Shown here one piece after another: positions 11,261 through 21,921 of a DNA stretch of 64,000 nt; position 1 is the first letter of the stretch, and each line of letters begins with the position of its first letter. The position numbers and the translations under genes are program-made. The notes under the pieces were generated by a model. The model searched no databases. It had not been told where the DNA came from and was given only the letters and a program-made list of their open reading frames with translations. Origin of the DNA: Oscillospiraceae bacterium (GTDB taxonomy: Bacteria; Bacillota; Clostridia; Oscillospirales; CAG-382). The stretch covers positions 1-64,000 of the forward strand of contig SVTM01000009.1 of assembly GCA_015063785.1 (NCBI GenBank). Reading direction: 5' to 3'.

Positions 11261-11434
11261 ACCAACAACTCCTTTATAAATCATTTGTATTCGCAAATAT
11301 ATTCATTATAAATATATCACCAACGGCACATTTTGTCAAGAAGAGTTTTTATTTCTAAAACGATGCGCCCGCCAAACTCCATTGGTTTGTGTATTTTTTC
11401 GATACTATTATACAACTTATAAAACTATTGTCTA

Positions 11435-11463
11435 TTGCAAAAAAATCGGCTTCGTGATATAAT
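11435..11463 (+). promoter_or_regulatory. Sigma-A type promoter TTGCAA-17-TATAAT
   Basis: TTGCAA 11435-11440, TATAAT 11458-11463. Confidence 0.6.
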
Positions 11464-11490
11464 ATCAAAAAACGACGGAGGCTTTTGAAA

Positions 11491-13623
11491 ATGGCTTTTT
11501 ATATAAGACCTGCAGGCTTGCACTATGACCGCGGAAGATGCGATGGCGGTGTTTATGAATACACCAAAACCGTAACCCTCGAAAAGGACGAAATCTTCAC
11601 CATCAACGCTTTTGCCGCAGGAAGATACAAGCTTTTTATCAACGAAAAATATATCTGCGAAGGTCCCTGCAGATCTGCGCAGGATATCCGATTTTTTGAT
11701 AAAGTCACGGTGGCTCTTCACAAGGGTGAAAACGTGATCCGCGCCGTGGTGTTTCACGTTGTAGAAACCACAGCTTTCACGACCGGCTTTGTTTTTTCAA
11801 AGCCCGAGTTTATCTTTGAAGCACGCTCGGAAAGCACAGTTTTTGGCACCGACGAGAGCTGGAAATGCGAGTTTATAAACAATCATCTTCTTATAGATCT
11901 TGATAGTTTTATTTTTCCTCGTGAAGACGTCTGTGGCGACAGAGTGACCACCGCTTTGCCTATAGAGCGCGGCGACAGCTTTGATTTTGTAACACCGCGC
12001 ACTCTCCCCTACGGCTGGGCGCCCTTCAGACTGCGCGAGCGCGAGATTGCAATGATCGCACCGGCAGAGGAGATCACCTTTACCGAAGTACGCCGTGGCA
12101 AAAACTTTATTGAATACGACGCAGGCAAGTACGTGACGGCAAACGTTTCTTTCTCGTTCAAATCAGGATGCGACGCAAAGATAACCTACGCCGAATGTTA
12201 TGTTTTTGATGACGGAAAGCGTAATCGCGGCGACACAAGCGGCAGGATCGAGGGTATTTACGACAAGGTTTCGTCAGGATCGCACGATTTCACCTTCAAC
12301 ACCTTTTGGTACCGTGCTTTCAGATATATAAGAGTAGAAACAGAAACCCCTGAAAAGGTGGTTTCGGCAAAAGGCTATATATATCACTATCCTGTGACAT
12401 ACGACGGATCTTTCACCTGCTCTGACGAAAATTTCAACAAGATGCAGGAGATCAGCATAAACACCCTGCTTTGCTGCACCACCGAGCTTTTTGTCGACTG
12501 TCCGTATTACGAGCAGCAGCAATATGACATGGACAGCGCAATCGAAGCCGCTGTTTATATGCGATTAACCTCCGACCGCAAGCTTGTGAAAAAGTGCATT
12601 TATGATTTTGCGGCATCCCAGCAGCCCTGCGGACTTTTGTGCGCAAACTATCCCTGCACAATGACTCAGATAATTCCCGGCTTTTCGCTTTTCTGGATCT
12701 GGCTTTTGCATGATTATCTTGAGGCGACGGCAGATTCAGAGTATGTGCGTTCGCACATTGGCACGGTTGACAAAATACTCAACTATTTCGATACACACCT
12801 CACGCAGGACGGACTTGTCACCACCTCGAGAGAATGGGATTTTGTCGATTGGGTACCCGGATGGGAGCGCGGAAACGCGCCTGTTTGTGACGGCAAGCCC
12901 CACACGATATACAGCCTGTATCTTGCCTGCGCGCTGAAAAACGCGGCTCATATTGCATCGGTCTGCGCACGTCCCCATCTTGCGGCAGAATATACCGAAA
13001 GATACAACGCCCTTTGCTCTGCCATAAACGAAAAACTTTTTGACAAAGAAAAAGGAATGTACCATGACGGTGAGGGCACTTTCAGTATGCACACAATTAT
13101 GTGGGCAATCCTTTCGGGTATTGTAACCGGTGAAAAAGCCAAAGAAATGGCACAAAAGCTTGACCTTTCGGATATTTACAAAAGCTCATACTCGATGAAT
13201 TTTTTCCTGTTCCGCGCCCTTGAAAAGGCAGGTTGTTATGAAAAGGCGGCAAACTATTTCGGCGGCTGGCAAAAAATGATAGATATGGGTTGCACCACCT
13301 GGTGCGAAAACCCCGACGATCCGAGAAGCGAATGCCACGCCTGGAGCTGTGCTCCCCTTTATGAATTTTCGGCAAACGTTCTTGGTGTGAAATACAGCCT
13401 TAATGACGAAATAGTTATTGCCCCCAACAGGATGGGCCTTGAATTTGCACGCGGCAAGGTACCGACACGCTTTGGTATTGTGGAAGTTGATTGGAAGACA
13501 GACGGTAAAAAATTTGCCATCAACATTTCCTCACCCGAGGGTGTTGCCAAAAAGCTCGTTTTGCCGAACGGAGAAACGATCGTTTTTACAGAGGCCGAAA
13601 AGAGTTGTACTTTCGATATATAG
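11491..13623 (+). CDS. Alpha-L-rhamnosidase-like glycoside hydrolase (GH78-type)
   Basis: 'LFVDCPYYEQQQYDMDSAIEAAVYM' and 'DMGCTTWCENPDDPRSECHAWSCAPLYEF' are typical of the GH78 (alpha/alpha)6 domain. Confidence 0.8.
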   Translation: MAFYIRPAGLHYDRGRCDGGVYEYTKTVTLEKDEIFTINAFAAGRYKLFINEKYICEGPCRSAQDIRFFDKVTVALHKGENVIRAVVFHVVETTAFTTGFVFSKPEFIFEARSESTVFGTDESWKCEFINNHLLIDLDSFIFPREDVCGDRVTTALPIERGDSFDFVTPRTLPYGWAPFRLREREIAMIAPAEEITFTEVRRGKNFIEYDAGKYVTANVSFSFKSGCDAKITYAECYVFDDGKRNRGDTSGRIEGIYDKVSSGSHDFTFNTFWYRAFRYIRVETETPEKVVSAKGYIYHYPVTYDGSFTCSDENFNKMQEISINTLLCCTTELFVDCPYYEQQQYDMDSAIEAAVYMRLTSDRKLVKKCIYDFAASQQPCGLLCANYPCTMTQIIPGFSLFWIWLLHDYLEATADSEYVRSHIGTVDKILNYFDTHLTQDGLVTTSREWDFVDWVPGWERGNAPVCDGKPHTIYSLYLACALKNAAHIASVCARPHLAAEYTERYNALCSAINEKLFDKEKGMYHDGEGTFSMHTIMWAILSGIVTGEKAKEMAQKLDLSDIYKSSYSMNFFLFRALEKAGCYEKAANYFGGWQKMIDMGCTTWCENPDDPRSECHAWSCAPLYEFSANVLGVKYSLNDEIVIAPNRMGLEFARGKVPTRFGIVEVDWKTDGKKFAINISSPEGVAKKLVLPNGETIVFTEAEKSCTFDI

Positions 13624-13651
13624 CGTTTTAATACAGATGCAGACATAAATA

Positions 13652-13690
13652 AAGGACGAAGAACATTAACGATTCTTCGTCCTTTTTATA
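13652..13690 (+). terminator. Intrinsic terminator
   Basis: AAAGGACGAAGAACATTAACGATTCTTCGTCCTTTTT. Confidence 0.7.
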
Positions 13691-13827
13691 ATCATGGTAT
13701 TATTAGTTTATAATTACTGTCTTGATCGCATCAACCCACGAAACTTCACAGCCAAAATTTTCAGACCCTTTCGAGAGTACAAAATACAAACAGCTCTCCA
13801 CGCCGGAGAGCTGCTTGCATACTGTTT

Positions 13828-14841
13828 TTATTCTATAAAACCGATTTCGATTAACTTTCTGCAAAGTGATTCTGCATAGGTGAAAAATCCGAGATCATTC
13901 GGATGAAGCTTTTTATCAGAAAAAAGCTCTTCACATCTGCCGACAAAATTCATGCCGTCCACAACTGTGACATTTTCAAAATCAGCACAGATATCGCAGA
14001 TGGTATCGTGAATGCCAAAGAAATCACCCGTCGGTCTTTCAATGTCGTTATCCTTGCGCCAGACGGGAGAAATGGCAACTATGGGCGTTGTGGGATAGAT
14101 AGACGTCAGCTTTTCATAAAAGCCCTTTATATTCGAAACAAAAGATTCACGGGTCGGCATTCCGTTCCAATCGTTTGTGCCATATGCCACAAAGATAAGC
14201 TCGGGATCGAAAGAATCTTTGAAAAGTACGCGAGAATTGTGCACGTCTCCGCCGATGCCTTTGTTTACAAACTCGTAGCCGTTGCGTCTTGCAGTTATGG
14301 CGGCATAGTCATACGACGGATGCTCGGCATCATACCCTTGGGTTATCGAGTCGCCAAAAAACAGAACTCTTTTGCCGTTTTTTTCAACGGGACGCCATTT
14401 TTCGCCACAAAGGTCACTGACAGATATTCCGTCAAAGAGAAAATCCTTAACCGATGCGCAGGCAAGCTGGGGAAAATATATCTCGACAAGCTTTTTACCG
14501 TCCGCAAGTTCAATGTTAAGATTAAAATCTGTCTCTGTACCTTTTTCGAACTGTCCGCCCGAATGGTCGCACAACACACCGTTTACATAAGTGTCAAAAT
14601 AGAAAAAGCTTCGGCTCGAGCCCTGCTCGATAGCGGTTTTGGCGCATATGCTTTTCGCTTTGGTTTCAAAAGCGATTATAATGCCCGAGGTGGCAAAAGT
14701 CTTCGTGTAAAAATCCGGTTTGTAAAGATATGCTTCTCTTTGCTCGTGCGAAAAACGTGCGAGATATACCCTGCCCTTTTCTTCGTATATTTCAACTGCA
14801 CCGGTTGAAGTCTTTTTTAGAAATTCAATCATATTTTTCAT
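13828..14841 (-). CDS. SGNH/GDSL-type hydrolase
   Basis: VLFFGDSITQGYD, GIGGD, AYGTNDW, DKKLHPNDLG motifs. Confidence 0.88.
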   Translation of the reverse strand: MKNMIEFLKKTSTGAVEIYEEKGRVYLARFSHEQREAYLYKPDFYTKTFATSGIIIAFETKAKSICAKTAIEQGSSRSFFYFDTYVNGVLCDHSGGQFEKGTETDFNLNIELADGKKLVEIYFPQLACASVKDFLFDGISVSDLCGEKWRPVEKNGKRVLFFGDSITQGYDAEHPSYDYAAITARRNGYEFVNKGIGGDVHNSRVLFKDSFDPELIFVAYGTNDWNGMPTRESFVSNIKGFYEKLTSIYPTTPIVAISPVWRKDNDIERPTGDFFGIHDTICDICADFENVTVVDGMNFVGRCEELFSDKKLHPNDLGFFTYAESLCRKLIEIGFIE

Positions 14842-14897
14842 TCTTTTTACCTTTTCCGCGTCTGCTAACAGCCAATTAACAATACAGTTTAAAAATA

Positions 14898-14927
14898 TGG
14901 CACCCCCAAAACTGAGGGTGCCATAAA
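14898..14927 (-). terminator. Terminator of SLH gene
   Basis: GGCACCCTCAGTTTTGGGGGTGCC hairpin. Confidence 0.6.
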
Positions 14928-14948
14928 ATTGTGCTTTAGTTAAATCGA

Positions 14949-17900
14949 TTAACCTCTTGCAACGATCATGAGAGTTACGAATTCGAATTCTTCATCATCT
15001 CTTTCTTCGGAAACAACGTATACTGTGAGAGCGTCTTCGCCTTCGTTGTAATACTTGTTTTCTGTATCGTCTTCAGCAGTTACAGAAAGCATTTCAACAT
15101 CTTCGATTGTAAGAGTACCTGTGCTTCTGTCATAGAGAGCATAGATTGTGTTTTCATCGGTGAGGAGAGCGGAGTCGCCGGCACCTTCGAGGATGAGGAT
15201 GTTTTCTGTTTCTTCATAAGATTCGATCTTAACGAGATCTGCACTGTCCTTAGCAAGGCTTGCAACCTTACCGCCGGTTGTGTTCTTGATGAAGCCTTCT
15301 TCTGTTACAAGATAGAGCGAGTGAGCTGCGAGTTCTGTGGAGGAAGCCTTTGCAGTTTCCTTCTGAGGAGCAACTTCGCCTGTCTTGGGATCAACAGTCT
15401 TATAAACGATTGTTGTCTTGCCTTCTTCGTCAACTGTTTCGATGGACGAAAGGATGATAGCATAGTTTTCATCAACCTTGCTGTCATTAACGATTTCGCC
15501 GCCGATTTCAGCGTATACGAATGCGAGGTTTTCGTTTGTTACGGAATCAGGGTTGTTCGAAAGAACGATGATTGCCTTTGTGAATACGTTTGCCGCATCA
15601 TCAGCATCAAAGTTGGGAAGGTTAGCCGAGTCGTAGATTACGTAGTTGGATTCGCCTTCTTCGTCAACATAGTTAACAACGATCTTTGTGCTGTCTGTGA
15701 TTGTAACGTACTTCATGCCGTTGGGCTTGAGGGAAGCAGGAACACTGCCGCCTGCGGGAGCAACGAACTGATAAAGCTTGTTCTGAACCTTCTTAAGAGT
15801 TACACCGTCAACTTCAACGCTGTAAGTCTTGGATTCCATTTCCTTGTCTGTAAGGTCAGCTGCCTTTGCGGAAGGAACGTAGGGATTGAATGTGTATTCG
15901 CCGGACTTACCTACTGTGTAAGAGCAGATGTTGTTAACAAGGCCCTTATCTACGAAGTAGTTATCGTCATGGTAACCGGATGCAGAGTTTTCGTTTTCCT
16001 TTGTAACGGGAACGAGCTTGAACTCGCCGTCGATGAATGCGCGAACGTAGTTTTCTGTTACGAGGCTACCGTTAACATCGATACCGCCTGCCTTGAACAC
16101 TACCTTGAGTTCGTCTTCGTTGATGTACTGGATAACTGCATATTGTTCTGCGAGGTTAACTTCTTCCTGAAGGATCTTTGCAAGATATACACGGCCGCCG
16201 TTTACAACGAATTCCCATGTTGTATCGATACCGTACTTCTTAACGGAGGATCTCCAAGGAGAAGCAAAGCCGTTAGCCGCACTTTCAGCTGCACTTGCTG
16301 CTGTATCGCGGTCGAGACCGAGAAGACCTGTTACCTTGTCGTTTGCCCAAGAAATATGACCAACGATCTGGTTGTCAGAGTTCCAAGCAGCTGTGCCTGT
16401 ACCGTCGGACCATGTTGTGGAGTTAGCGTCGGATGCGTCGTACTTGACGGGATGAGCGATTACAGTTCTGAAGCCTGCGTTTGCATCGTCGGGAGCGATT
16501 CTGATGTAGTTACCGGGAGCGCAAACGTATGCGTAAACGTACTTGCCGTTTTCATAAGAACCGCCGACTACCTTAGCGTCGCCAACGTAGATTTCGGGCA
16601 TTGTCTTATCAGCATTGTAGTATGCTCTGTAAGAGGAGTCGCCTGTGTGCTTAGCCTTAAGTGTGAAAGCATCGCCCTTCTTGTCAACGATCTTACCGAA
16701 GGTGTAGGGCTGTACCCAGAAGTAATCGACGATACCGTCAGAGTTGGAATCGTAGTACTGAGTGTTGTAGCGTCCGCCGCTGGTGGAGATTACAGAAACA
16801 ACAGAAACGAGATTTTCATGGTTTCTCATGTTCTGAGCCTTCCAAGCATCCTTGTTAGCTTCGGTGTAAACACCGGGCTCGGGGAATGCAGGCTGAGCCT
16901 TGTTTGCCCATGTGCGGCCTGCAGTGAAGATCATTCTGCCTTCGTCGTCAGACCATGTGGGAACGATGGACCAAGAATAGTTGGGAACATCGTTGGGCTT
17001 GTTCCAGAAGTAAGCCTTGTCAGCGAGGAAGTTTACAACGCCGGAACGAAGCTTTCTGTTATCTCTGGAAGAGTTGTAGTGATAGTAATCCTTGAAGTGA
17101 TCTTCGCCGGACTTTGTGGCGATGGAAGCTGTGGATTCTGCTACCATCTTACCGTTTGCAAAAGCTGCAAGAACGGTACCGTCCTTCTTGACATACATTG
17201 TGATATCGCGGAGGAAGTAGTCGTCTGCGTTACCTGTAAGACCAAGATCGGAGAAGAGAAGAACAGATTCTTCATCCTGAAGTCTTGCAGAATTTTCGTA
17301 AGGAACGATAGCAGCTGTCTGGATAAGAACTTCATCCATTGTTTCGCCGCCGAGGGGCTTGTATGCCTTGTAGTCTGCGCCTTGGCCTATTTCGGAGAGG
17401 TCGATAGCGTAGTTAGGAGTAGCAACTACACGACGAACGATCTCTTCGATGCCGTAGATCTTGTGGCAAACTGTTTCAGCTGTAGGAATGTATACGAACT
17501 GGTTAGCTGCGCCAACGTTTTCTCTTTCGAATGCAGGAATGTAGAGTTCTTCATAAGTCTCGTTCATTTCTGCATAGAAAGCGTTATGAAGGATGATAGC
17601 AACCTGACCACGGTTGAGGTTGTCTGTGTATTCAACCTTCTTGTAGTCGATGTTCTTGTCAAGACCGATTCTTTCAGCCACGTCTATGTATTCGTGAGGA
17701 TAAGCAAGAGCTTCGTCCTTTTCATAGCCGAGAGCACGGACGATCATTACGTAGCAGTCCTGAAGGCTGATCTTGCCGGAGGGGTCAAATTCGGTAGCCG
17801 AACGGCCCTTGATAACGCCGGAATCAGAAGCCCAGGAGATCATTCCGAAGAATGTGGGATCCTTAAGGTCTGTGAAACCGGAAAGGTTTTCGCCGCCCTC

Positions 17901-18158
17901 AAGCGATCTGCCGCCCTTCATAAGACGGTAGATGAAAGCAGCCATCTGTTCACGAGTAACAGGTTTGTTTGCGCCATAGGTTGTTTCGCTCTGGCCCTTT
18001 GCAATTCCGAGGGAATTGAGAAGCTGCACTGCATCATAGAGAGCCTCGTCTTTTGCAGAAACGTCTTTGAAGTTAGCTGCAGAAGAAGCGAAGGTGCAAA
18101 GTGTTGCAAGTGTTGCGACAACAAGAACCATAGACAAAATTTTGGCAAATTTTCTCAT
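14949..18158 (-). CDS. S-layer homology (SLH) domain surface protein, paralog 1
   Basis: Signal peptide MRKFAKILSMVLVVATLATL and three SLH repeats (e.g. 'PVTREQMAAFIYRLMKG...FTDLKDPTFFGMISWASDSGVIKG'); start corrected to 18158. Confidence 0.9.
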   Translation of the reverse strand: MRKFAKILSMVLVVATLATLCTFASSAANFKDVSAKDEALYDAVQLLNSLGIAKGQSETTYGANKPVTREQMAAFIYRLMKGGRSLEGGENLSGFTDLKDPTFFGMISWASDSGVIKGRSATEFDPSGKISLQDCYVMIVRALGYEKDEALAYPHEYIDVAERIGLDKNIDYKKVEYTDNLNRGQVAIILHNAFYAEMNETYEELYIPAFERENVGAANQFVYIPTAETVCHKIYGIEEIVRRVVATPNYAIDLSEIGQGADYKAYKPLGGETMDEVLIQTAAIVPYENSARLQDEESVLLFSDLGLTGNADDYFLRDITMYVKKDGTVLAAFANGKMVAESTASIATKSGEDHFKDYYHYNSSRDNRKLRSGVVNFLADKAYFWNKPNDVPNYSWSIVPTWSDDEGRMIFTAGRTWANKAQPAFPEPGVYTEANKDAWKAQNMRNHENLVSVVSVISTSGGRYNTQYYDSNSDGIVDYFWVQPYTFGKIVDKKGDAFTLKAKHTGDSSYRAYYNADKTMPEIYVGDAKVVGGSYENGKYVYAYVCAPGNYIRIAPDDANAGFRTVIAHPVKYDASDANSTTWSDGTGTAAWNSDNQIVGHISWANDKVTGLLGLDRDTAASAAESAANGFASPWRSSVKKYGIDTTWEFVVNGGRVYLAKILQEEVNLAEQYAVIQYINEDELKVVFKAGGIDVNGSLVTENYVRAFIDGEFKLVPVTKENENSASGYHDDNYFVDKGLVNNICSYTVGKSGEYTFNPYVPSAKAADLTDKEMESKTYSVEVDGVTLKKVQNKLYQFVAPAGGSVPASLKPNGMKYVTITDSTKIVVNYVDEEGESNYVIYDSANLPNFDADDAANVFTKAIIVLSNNPDSVTNENLAFVYAEIGGEIVNDSKVDENYAIILSSIETVDEEGKTTIVYKTVDPKTGEVAPQKETAKASSTELAAHSLYLVTEEGFIKNTTGGKVASLAKDSADLVKIESYEETENILILEGAGDSALLTDENTIYALYDRSTGTLTIEDVEMLSVTAEDDTENKYYNEGEDALTVYVVSEERDDEEFEFVTLMIVARG

Positions 18159-18259
18159 AAATTTTTGTCCTCCTGTAAAATATATTGCCACGCTTGCGCG
18201 GGCATAAACAGATCGACGCATATAATGATAATTGCGCCTATACTCCATTTATCACATAT

Positions 18260-18321
18260 ATTATATCAGCTTACTCGCAAAATATCAACACCAAATTCGG
18301 AAATGTAACACTTTTGTAACA
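18260..18321 (-). promoter_or_regulatory. Promoter of SLH paralog 1 with TGTTACA-N4-TGTTACA direct repeat
   Basis: Minus strand: repeat 18304-18321, 15-nt gap, -35 TTGATA (18283-18288), 17-nt spacer, -10 TATAAT (18260-18265). Confidence 0.7.
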
Positions 18322-18641
18322 AAGCGCAAAAACGGCAAGGCGATTTAGTGCAGTTTTACCAATGATTTTGGTGGATTTTTAAGAGATATGACGATAGTTG
18401 CAGCTTTTCCTTGCTTGCGAACCGCATATCACGCAACTTGAGCGGTGAAAAAAGAGTTTACCTTAAGATGCAACCGATCAATAGTCTACACTTCTTGGTA
18501 TATGTGCAGGTTATTTCTCGACCGGATTCGATGTTGTTCTGTTGCATGTTTGGTACTCAGGACACGGTTTGATTCACTCATGTTTGAGCACAAGCATCTT
18601 TATTGTGATGCTTGATCTTTTGTCAGAAAGGGAAACAAAAA

Positions 18642-18666
18642 GCTCCCGGCATTTCTGCCGGGAGCC
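18642..18666 (-). terminator. Terminator of SLH paralog 2
   Basis: GCTCCCGGCATTTCTGCCGGGAGC hairpin. Confidence 0.7.
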
Positions 18667-18685
18667 AAACTTTACTGAAGTTTAA

Positions 18686-21600
18686 TTACTTTGTAACAAC
18701 GATGGACTTAACAGTCTTGATGGAGTCATCAGTGTTCTTGTCGTCGATTTCGTCAGCTACGATGTAGAGAGTGAAGCTTGCAGCTTCTTCAAGACCTTCG
18801 TAGGAGTTGTCTTCAACAGTGAGGATGTCATCATCAGCTGTCTGGTAAACAGATGTGGATGTGTAGTAGAGGAATGTTGTGTCATCAGTGATAACGTAGG
18901 TGTTACCGTCGCCGATTTCGAGGAACTTGTTAGCTTCTTCGTAACCGCCGTTGAAGGTAGCCTTGAACATCTTGTCTTCTACATAAGTGTTGCCGATTGT
19001 AGCTGTTTCAGCGATCTTGCCTTCTTCATTCATAAGAACGAATGTGCCGCCTGCGGGAGCTCCAAGGCCCTTAACAGTTTCGATATCGCCTGCAGTTGCT
19101 GCGTCGGTGATGTTGAGAACTGTGTAGATGTTCTTTTCCTTACCGTCTTCATCTGCGATTGTCTTAGCGGAAAGAACGATTCTGTAGTCGTATGTTACAT
19201 CAGACTTGAACTCATCGATTTCAGCATAGAGGATGCCGAGGTTTTCGTAAGAGGAAGCTGTGTTGTTAACAAATACGGACATTACGTTTGTGAATGTTGT
19301 TTCTGCGAAGTCAGGAAGTGTCTTGGATGTGTAAACTGTGTAAACATCTTCGCCTTCATCGTCAACAGTCTTGATGATGAGCTTGGAGTAGTCCTTAAGA
19401 GTGAACTTGGAGATGCCTTCGATACCTGTTACGTTATAGATGGAACCTGTGAAGTTCTTGATGCTTGCGGAAGCTGCTGCGAGGTAAACTGCGCCTTCTT
19501 CGTCCTTATCAGCGAAGATTGTAGCTGCTTCATCAGCGCCTGCAAAGTCGATTGCTGTGAATGTGTAAGCACCGTCAGAATCAACTGTGTATGTGCTGAA
19601 CTTGTTGAGGAAGTCGTTGTACATAACTGTTTCAGCTACTTCCTTGTCAGTGATCTTCTGGTTGTCGATTTCTTCGAGGAGCTCGTAAGCGCCGTCGTAG
19701 GAAACGAATGTGTTAGCGTAGTCAGCGAGCTGAACAGCCTTAACTGCACCGTCGATAACTGCGTTTACATAGAAGTATGTTACGAATTCGCCGTCAACAA
19801 CGCCTGTAGCGGAGTAAACGATTCTTTCGTCAGTGATCTTTTCAGCGCCTTCGCCGGATACAACGTACTTAGTTACGGGATCTTCGTCATAGTTGAGAAC
19901 GATCGCGTAGTTAGCGTCTGCGTCGAAATCGCCGGAGGAAACGCCATCCTTGTGGAGGAGAACGTCGCCCTTGATGTATGCCTTGTATGTCTTACCAGCC
20001 TTGAAGTCTGCGTAAGAAGGAACGTTGATGTAGTTGATGTACTTGTCTTCTGCGCCTACGAATTCAACTGTTTCACCGGACTTGAAGGTAACAGTCTTGG
20101 AATCGTCGGAGCTGGATCTTGCGGAAACCATAGCTTCGATGGGAGCGATTGTTTCAGCAACCTTAACGTACTTAGCGCCTTCGTTTACGTATGCGAGAAC
20201 GAAGTCACCGGACTTGTAGTCGCCTTCAACTGTAGCGTCTTCAGTGTAGATGGAGTAGTAGTCTGCGCTGTTGAAGTTCTGGAGACCCTTGAAGTCCTTG
20301 TTCTTCTTGTCAACGATTTCAACAAATGTGTAATCCTTGATGAAGAGGTAGTCAACGTAACCGTCTCCGTTGGAGTCGTATACATCAGCTTCGTAGAGAC
20401 CTTCGTTATAAACGATGGGGAATACTTCTTCGAATTCAACTGTGAGGTTGTCGTAAGAACCGTTAGCGGACTGTACGTATGCACCATTGAAGTTGATTTC
20501 TGTGTTAGTGAATGCGAATGTAGCATTGTCTTCATCGTAAGAACCTGTTTCGAGGTCGATGAACTTGATGCCGTCTTCAGCGTCGTAATCCTTCTTGTAG
20601 GAGTAAGGAGCCTGATCGTAGTCGAGGTAAGCAGAGATGCCGCCGAATTCAACGATACCTGTCATAACCTTGTCGCCGTCAGCCTTCTTAACGCCGCCAA
20701 CATAGTATTCCTTGTCGGTCTTTGTGGAAGTAGCGATCTTAACATCAGCTGCAGTGATTGTCTTCTTAACGAGGTTGGACTTAGCAGCGATAACTTCGTC
20801 GTCAGCAACGTCCTTAGCATCCTTCTTAACGAAGAGTGTGAGTTCTGCGAGGAAGTATTCGTCAGCGTCACCGTCGAGGCCGAGTTCTTCGAGTTCGAAG
20901 TCAACGCCTGTAGCGATTACGTTGCCGTCGTTGTCGTATCTTGTACCTGTGATGAGCTCAACGTCGTTGAGTTCGTCGTAAGTAGCAGTTACGCTGTCGA
21001 TACCGTAGTGAGTTGTACCAAGAACTACGAATGTTTCTTCTTCAACACCGAAGATCTTGTGAGCGATTGTTTCTGTTGTTTCAACAGGAACGTAAGCGTC
21101 GGTTGTACCGTTTGTAACCCACTCGTATTCAACAGTTGTTTCGTTCATGTCAGCGTAGAATGCGTTGGCAAGAAGGATAGCAACCTGGCCACGGTTAAGG
21201 GTTGTTGTGTAGTCAACATCAGAAGCGATGTTTTCGTCGAGACCGAGCTCTTCAGCCTTGTCGGTGTAACCGAAAGGATAGGAGAGAGGACCGTCATTCT
21301 CGTAACCGAGAGCACGAACGAGCATTACATATGCGTCCTGGAGAGTGATGCCACCCTTAGGATTGAATGTTGTAGCGGATGTGCCCTTGATAACTCCGGC
21401 GTTGGAAGCCCAAGAAATCATGTTGAAGAATGTGGAATCTTCGAGGTCGGTGAAGGGAGTTGTGTTAACGCCGCCTTCAGACGATCTACCTGCCTTCATG
21501 AGTCTGTAAACGAAAGCAGCCATCTGCTGACGTGTTACATTCTCTTCGGGGCTGAACTTTGTTTCAGATGTACCCTTAGCTACGCCGAGAGTGGAGAGGA

Positions 21601-21733
21601 GCTCAACTGCTTCGTAGAGAGCTTCGTCATCATAAGAAACATCTTCGAATGCTGCGCTTGCTGCGAAGGGGATCATACCGATGATCATCATAGCCGCAAG
21701 AGCGAGTGTGAGAAGTTTTGTGATCTTTCTCAT
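18686..21733 (-). CDS. S-layer homology (SLH) domain surface protein, paralog 2
   Basis: Signal peptide MRKITKLLTLALAAMMIIG plus three SLH repeats closely matching paralog 1; start corrected to 21733. Confidence 0.9.
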   Translation of the reverse strand: MRKITKLLTLALAAMMIIGMIPFAASAAFEDVSYDDEALYEAVELLSTLGVAKGTSETKFSPEENVTRQQMAAFVYRLMKAGRSSEGGVNTTPFTDLEDSTFFNMISWASNAGVIKGTSATTFNPKGGITLQDAYVMLVRALGYENDGPLSYPFGYTDKAEELGLDENIASDVDYTTTLNRGQVAILLANAFYADMNETTVEYEWVTNGTTDAYVPVETTETIAHKIFGVEEETFVVLGTTHYGIDSVTATYDELNDVELITGTRYDNDGNVIATGVDFELEELGLDGDADEYFLAELTLFVKKDAKDVADDEVIAAKSNLVKKTITAADVKIATSTKTDKEYYVGGVKKADGDKVMTGIVEFGGISAYLDYDQAPYSYKKDYDAEDGIKFIDLETGSYDEDNATFAFTNTEINFNGAYVQSANGSYDNLTVEFEEVFPIVYNEGLYEADVYDSNGDGYVDYLFIKDYTFVEIVDKKNKDFKGLQNFNSADYYSIYTEDATVEGDYKSGDFVLAYVNEGAKYVKVAETIAPIEAMVSARSSSDDSKTVTFKSGETVEFVGAEDKYINYINVPSYADFKAGKTYKAYIKGDVLLHKDGVSSGDFDADANYAIVLNYDEDPVTKYVVSGEGAEKITDERIVYSATGVVDGEFVTYFYVNAVIDGAVKAVQLADYANTFVSYDGAYELLEEIDNQKITDKEVAETVMYNDFLNKFSTYTVDSDGAYTFTAIDFAGADEAATIFADKDEEGAVYLAAASASIKNFTGSIYNVTGIEGISKFTLKDYSKLIIKTVDDEGEDVYTVYTSKTLPDFAETTFTNVMSVFVNNTASSYENLGILYAEIDEFKSDVTYDYRIVLSAKTIADEDGKEKNIYTVLNITDAATAGDIETVKGLGAPAGGTFVLMNEEGKIAETATIGNTYVEDKMFKATFNGGYEEANKFLEIGDGNTYVITDDTTFLYYTSTSVYQTADDDILTVEDNSYEGLEEAASFTLYIVADEIDDKNTDDSIKTVKSIVVTK

Positions 21734-21808
21734 TTGGAAATCCTCCTGTAATAAAATTTTTGGAAGCGGAAAACGACGAATGATCGGCCTTTTCCTACTT
21801 ACAGACTT

Positions 21809-21870
21809 ATGATAATACACAATCGATTTTTTTGCAATACCTTTTGATAGTTTGTAACACAACTGTAACA
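21809..21870 (-). promoter_or_regulatory. Proximal promoter of SLH paralog 2 with TGTTACA-N4-TGTTACA direct repeat
   Basis: Repeat 21853-21870, 15-nt gap, -35-like TTGCAA 21832-21837, 17-nt spacer, -10-like TATCAT 21809-21814. Confidence 0.6.
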
Positions 21871-21921
21871 CGAGGCCACCGTGTGCAAAACTGAAAAGAT
21901 CTCGCAACTGATTGTACTTTT

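Noticed and set aside
15321-18308. 995-aa plus-strand ORF (and 19952-21751) opposite the SLH genes
   Set aside because: Same antisense shadow effect; the minus-strand frames contain signal peptides and SLH repeats.
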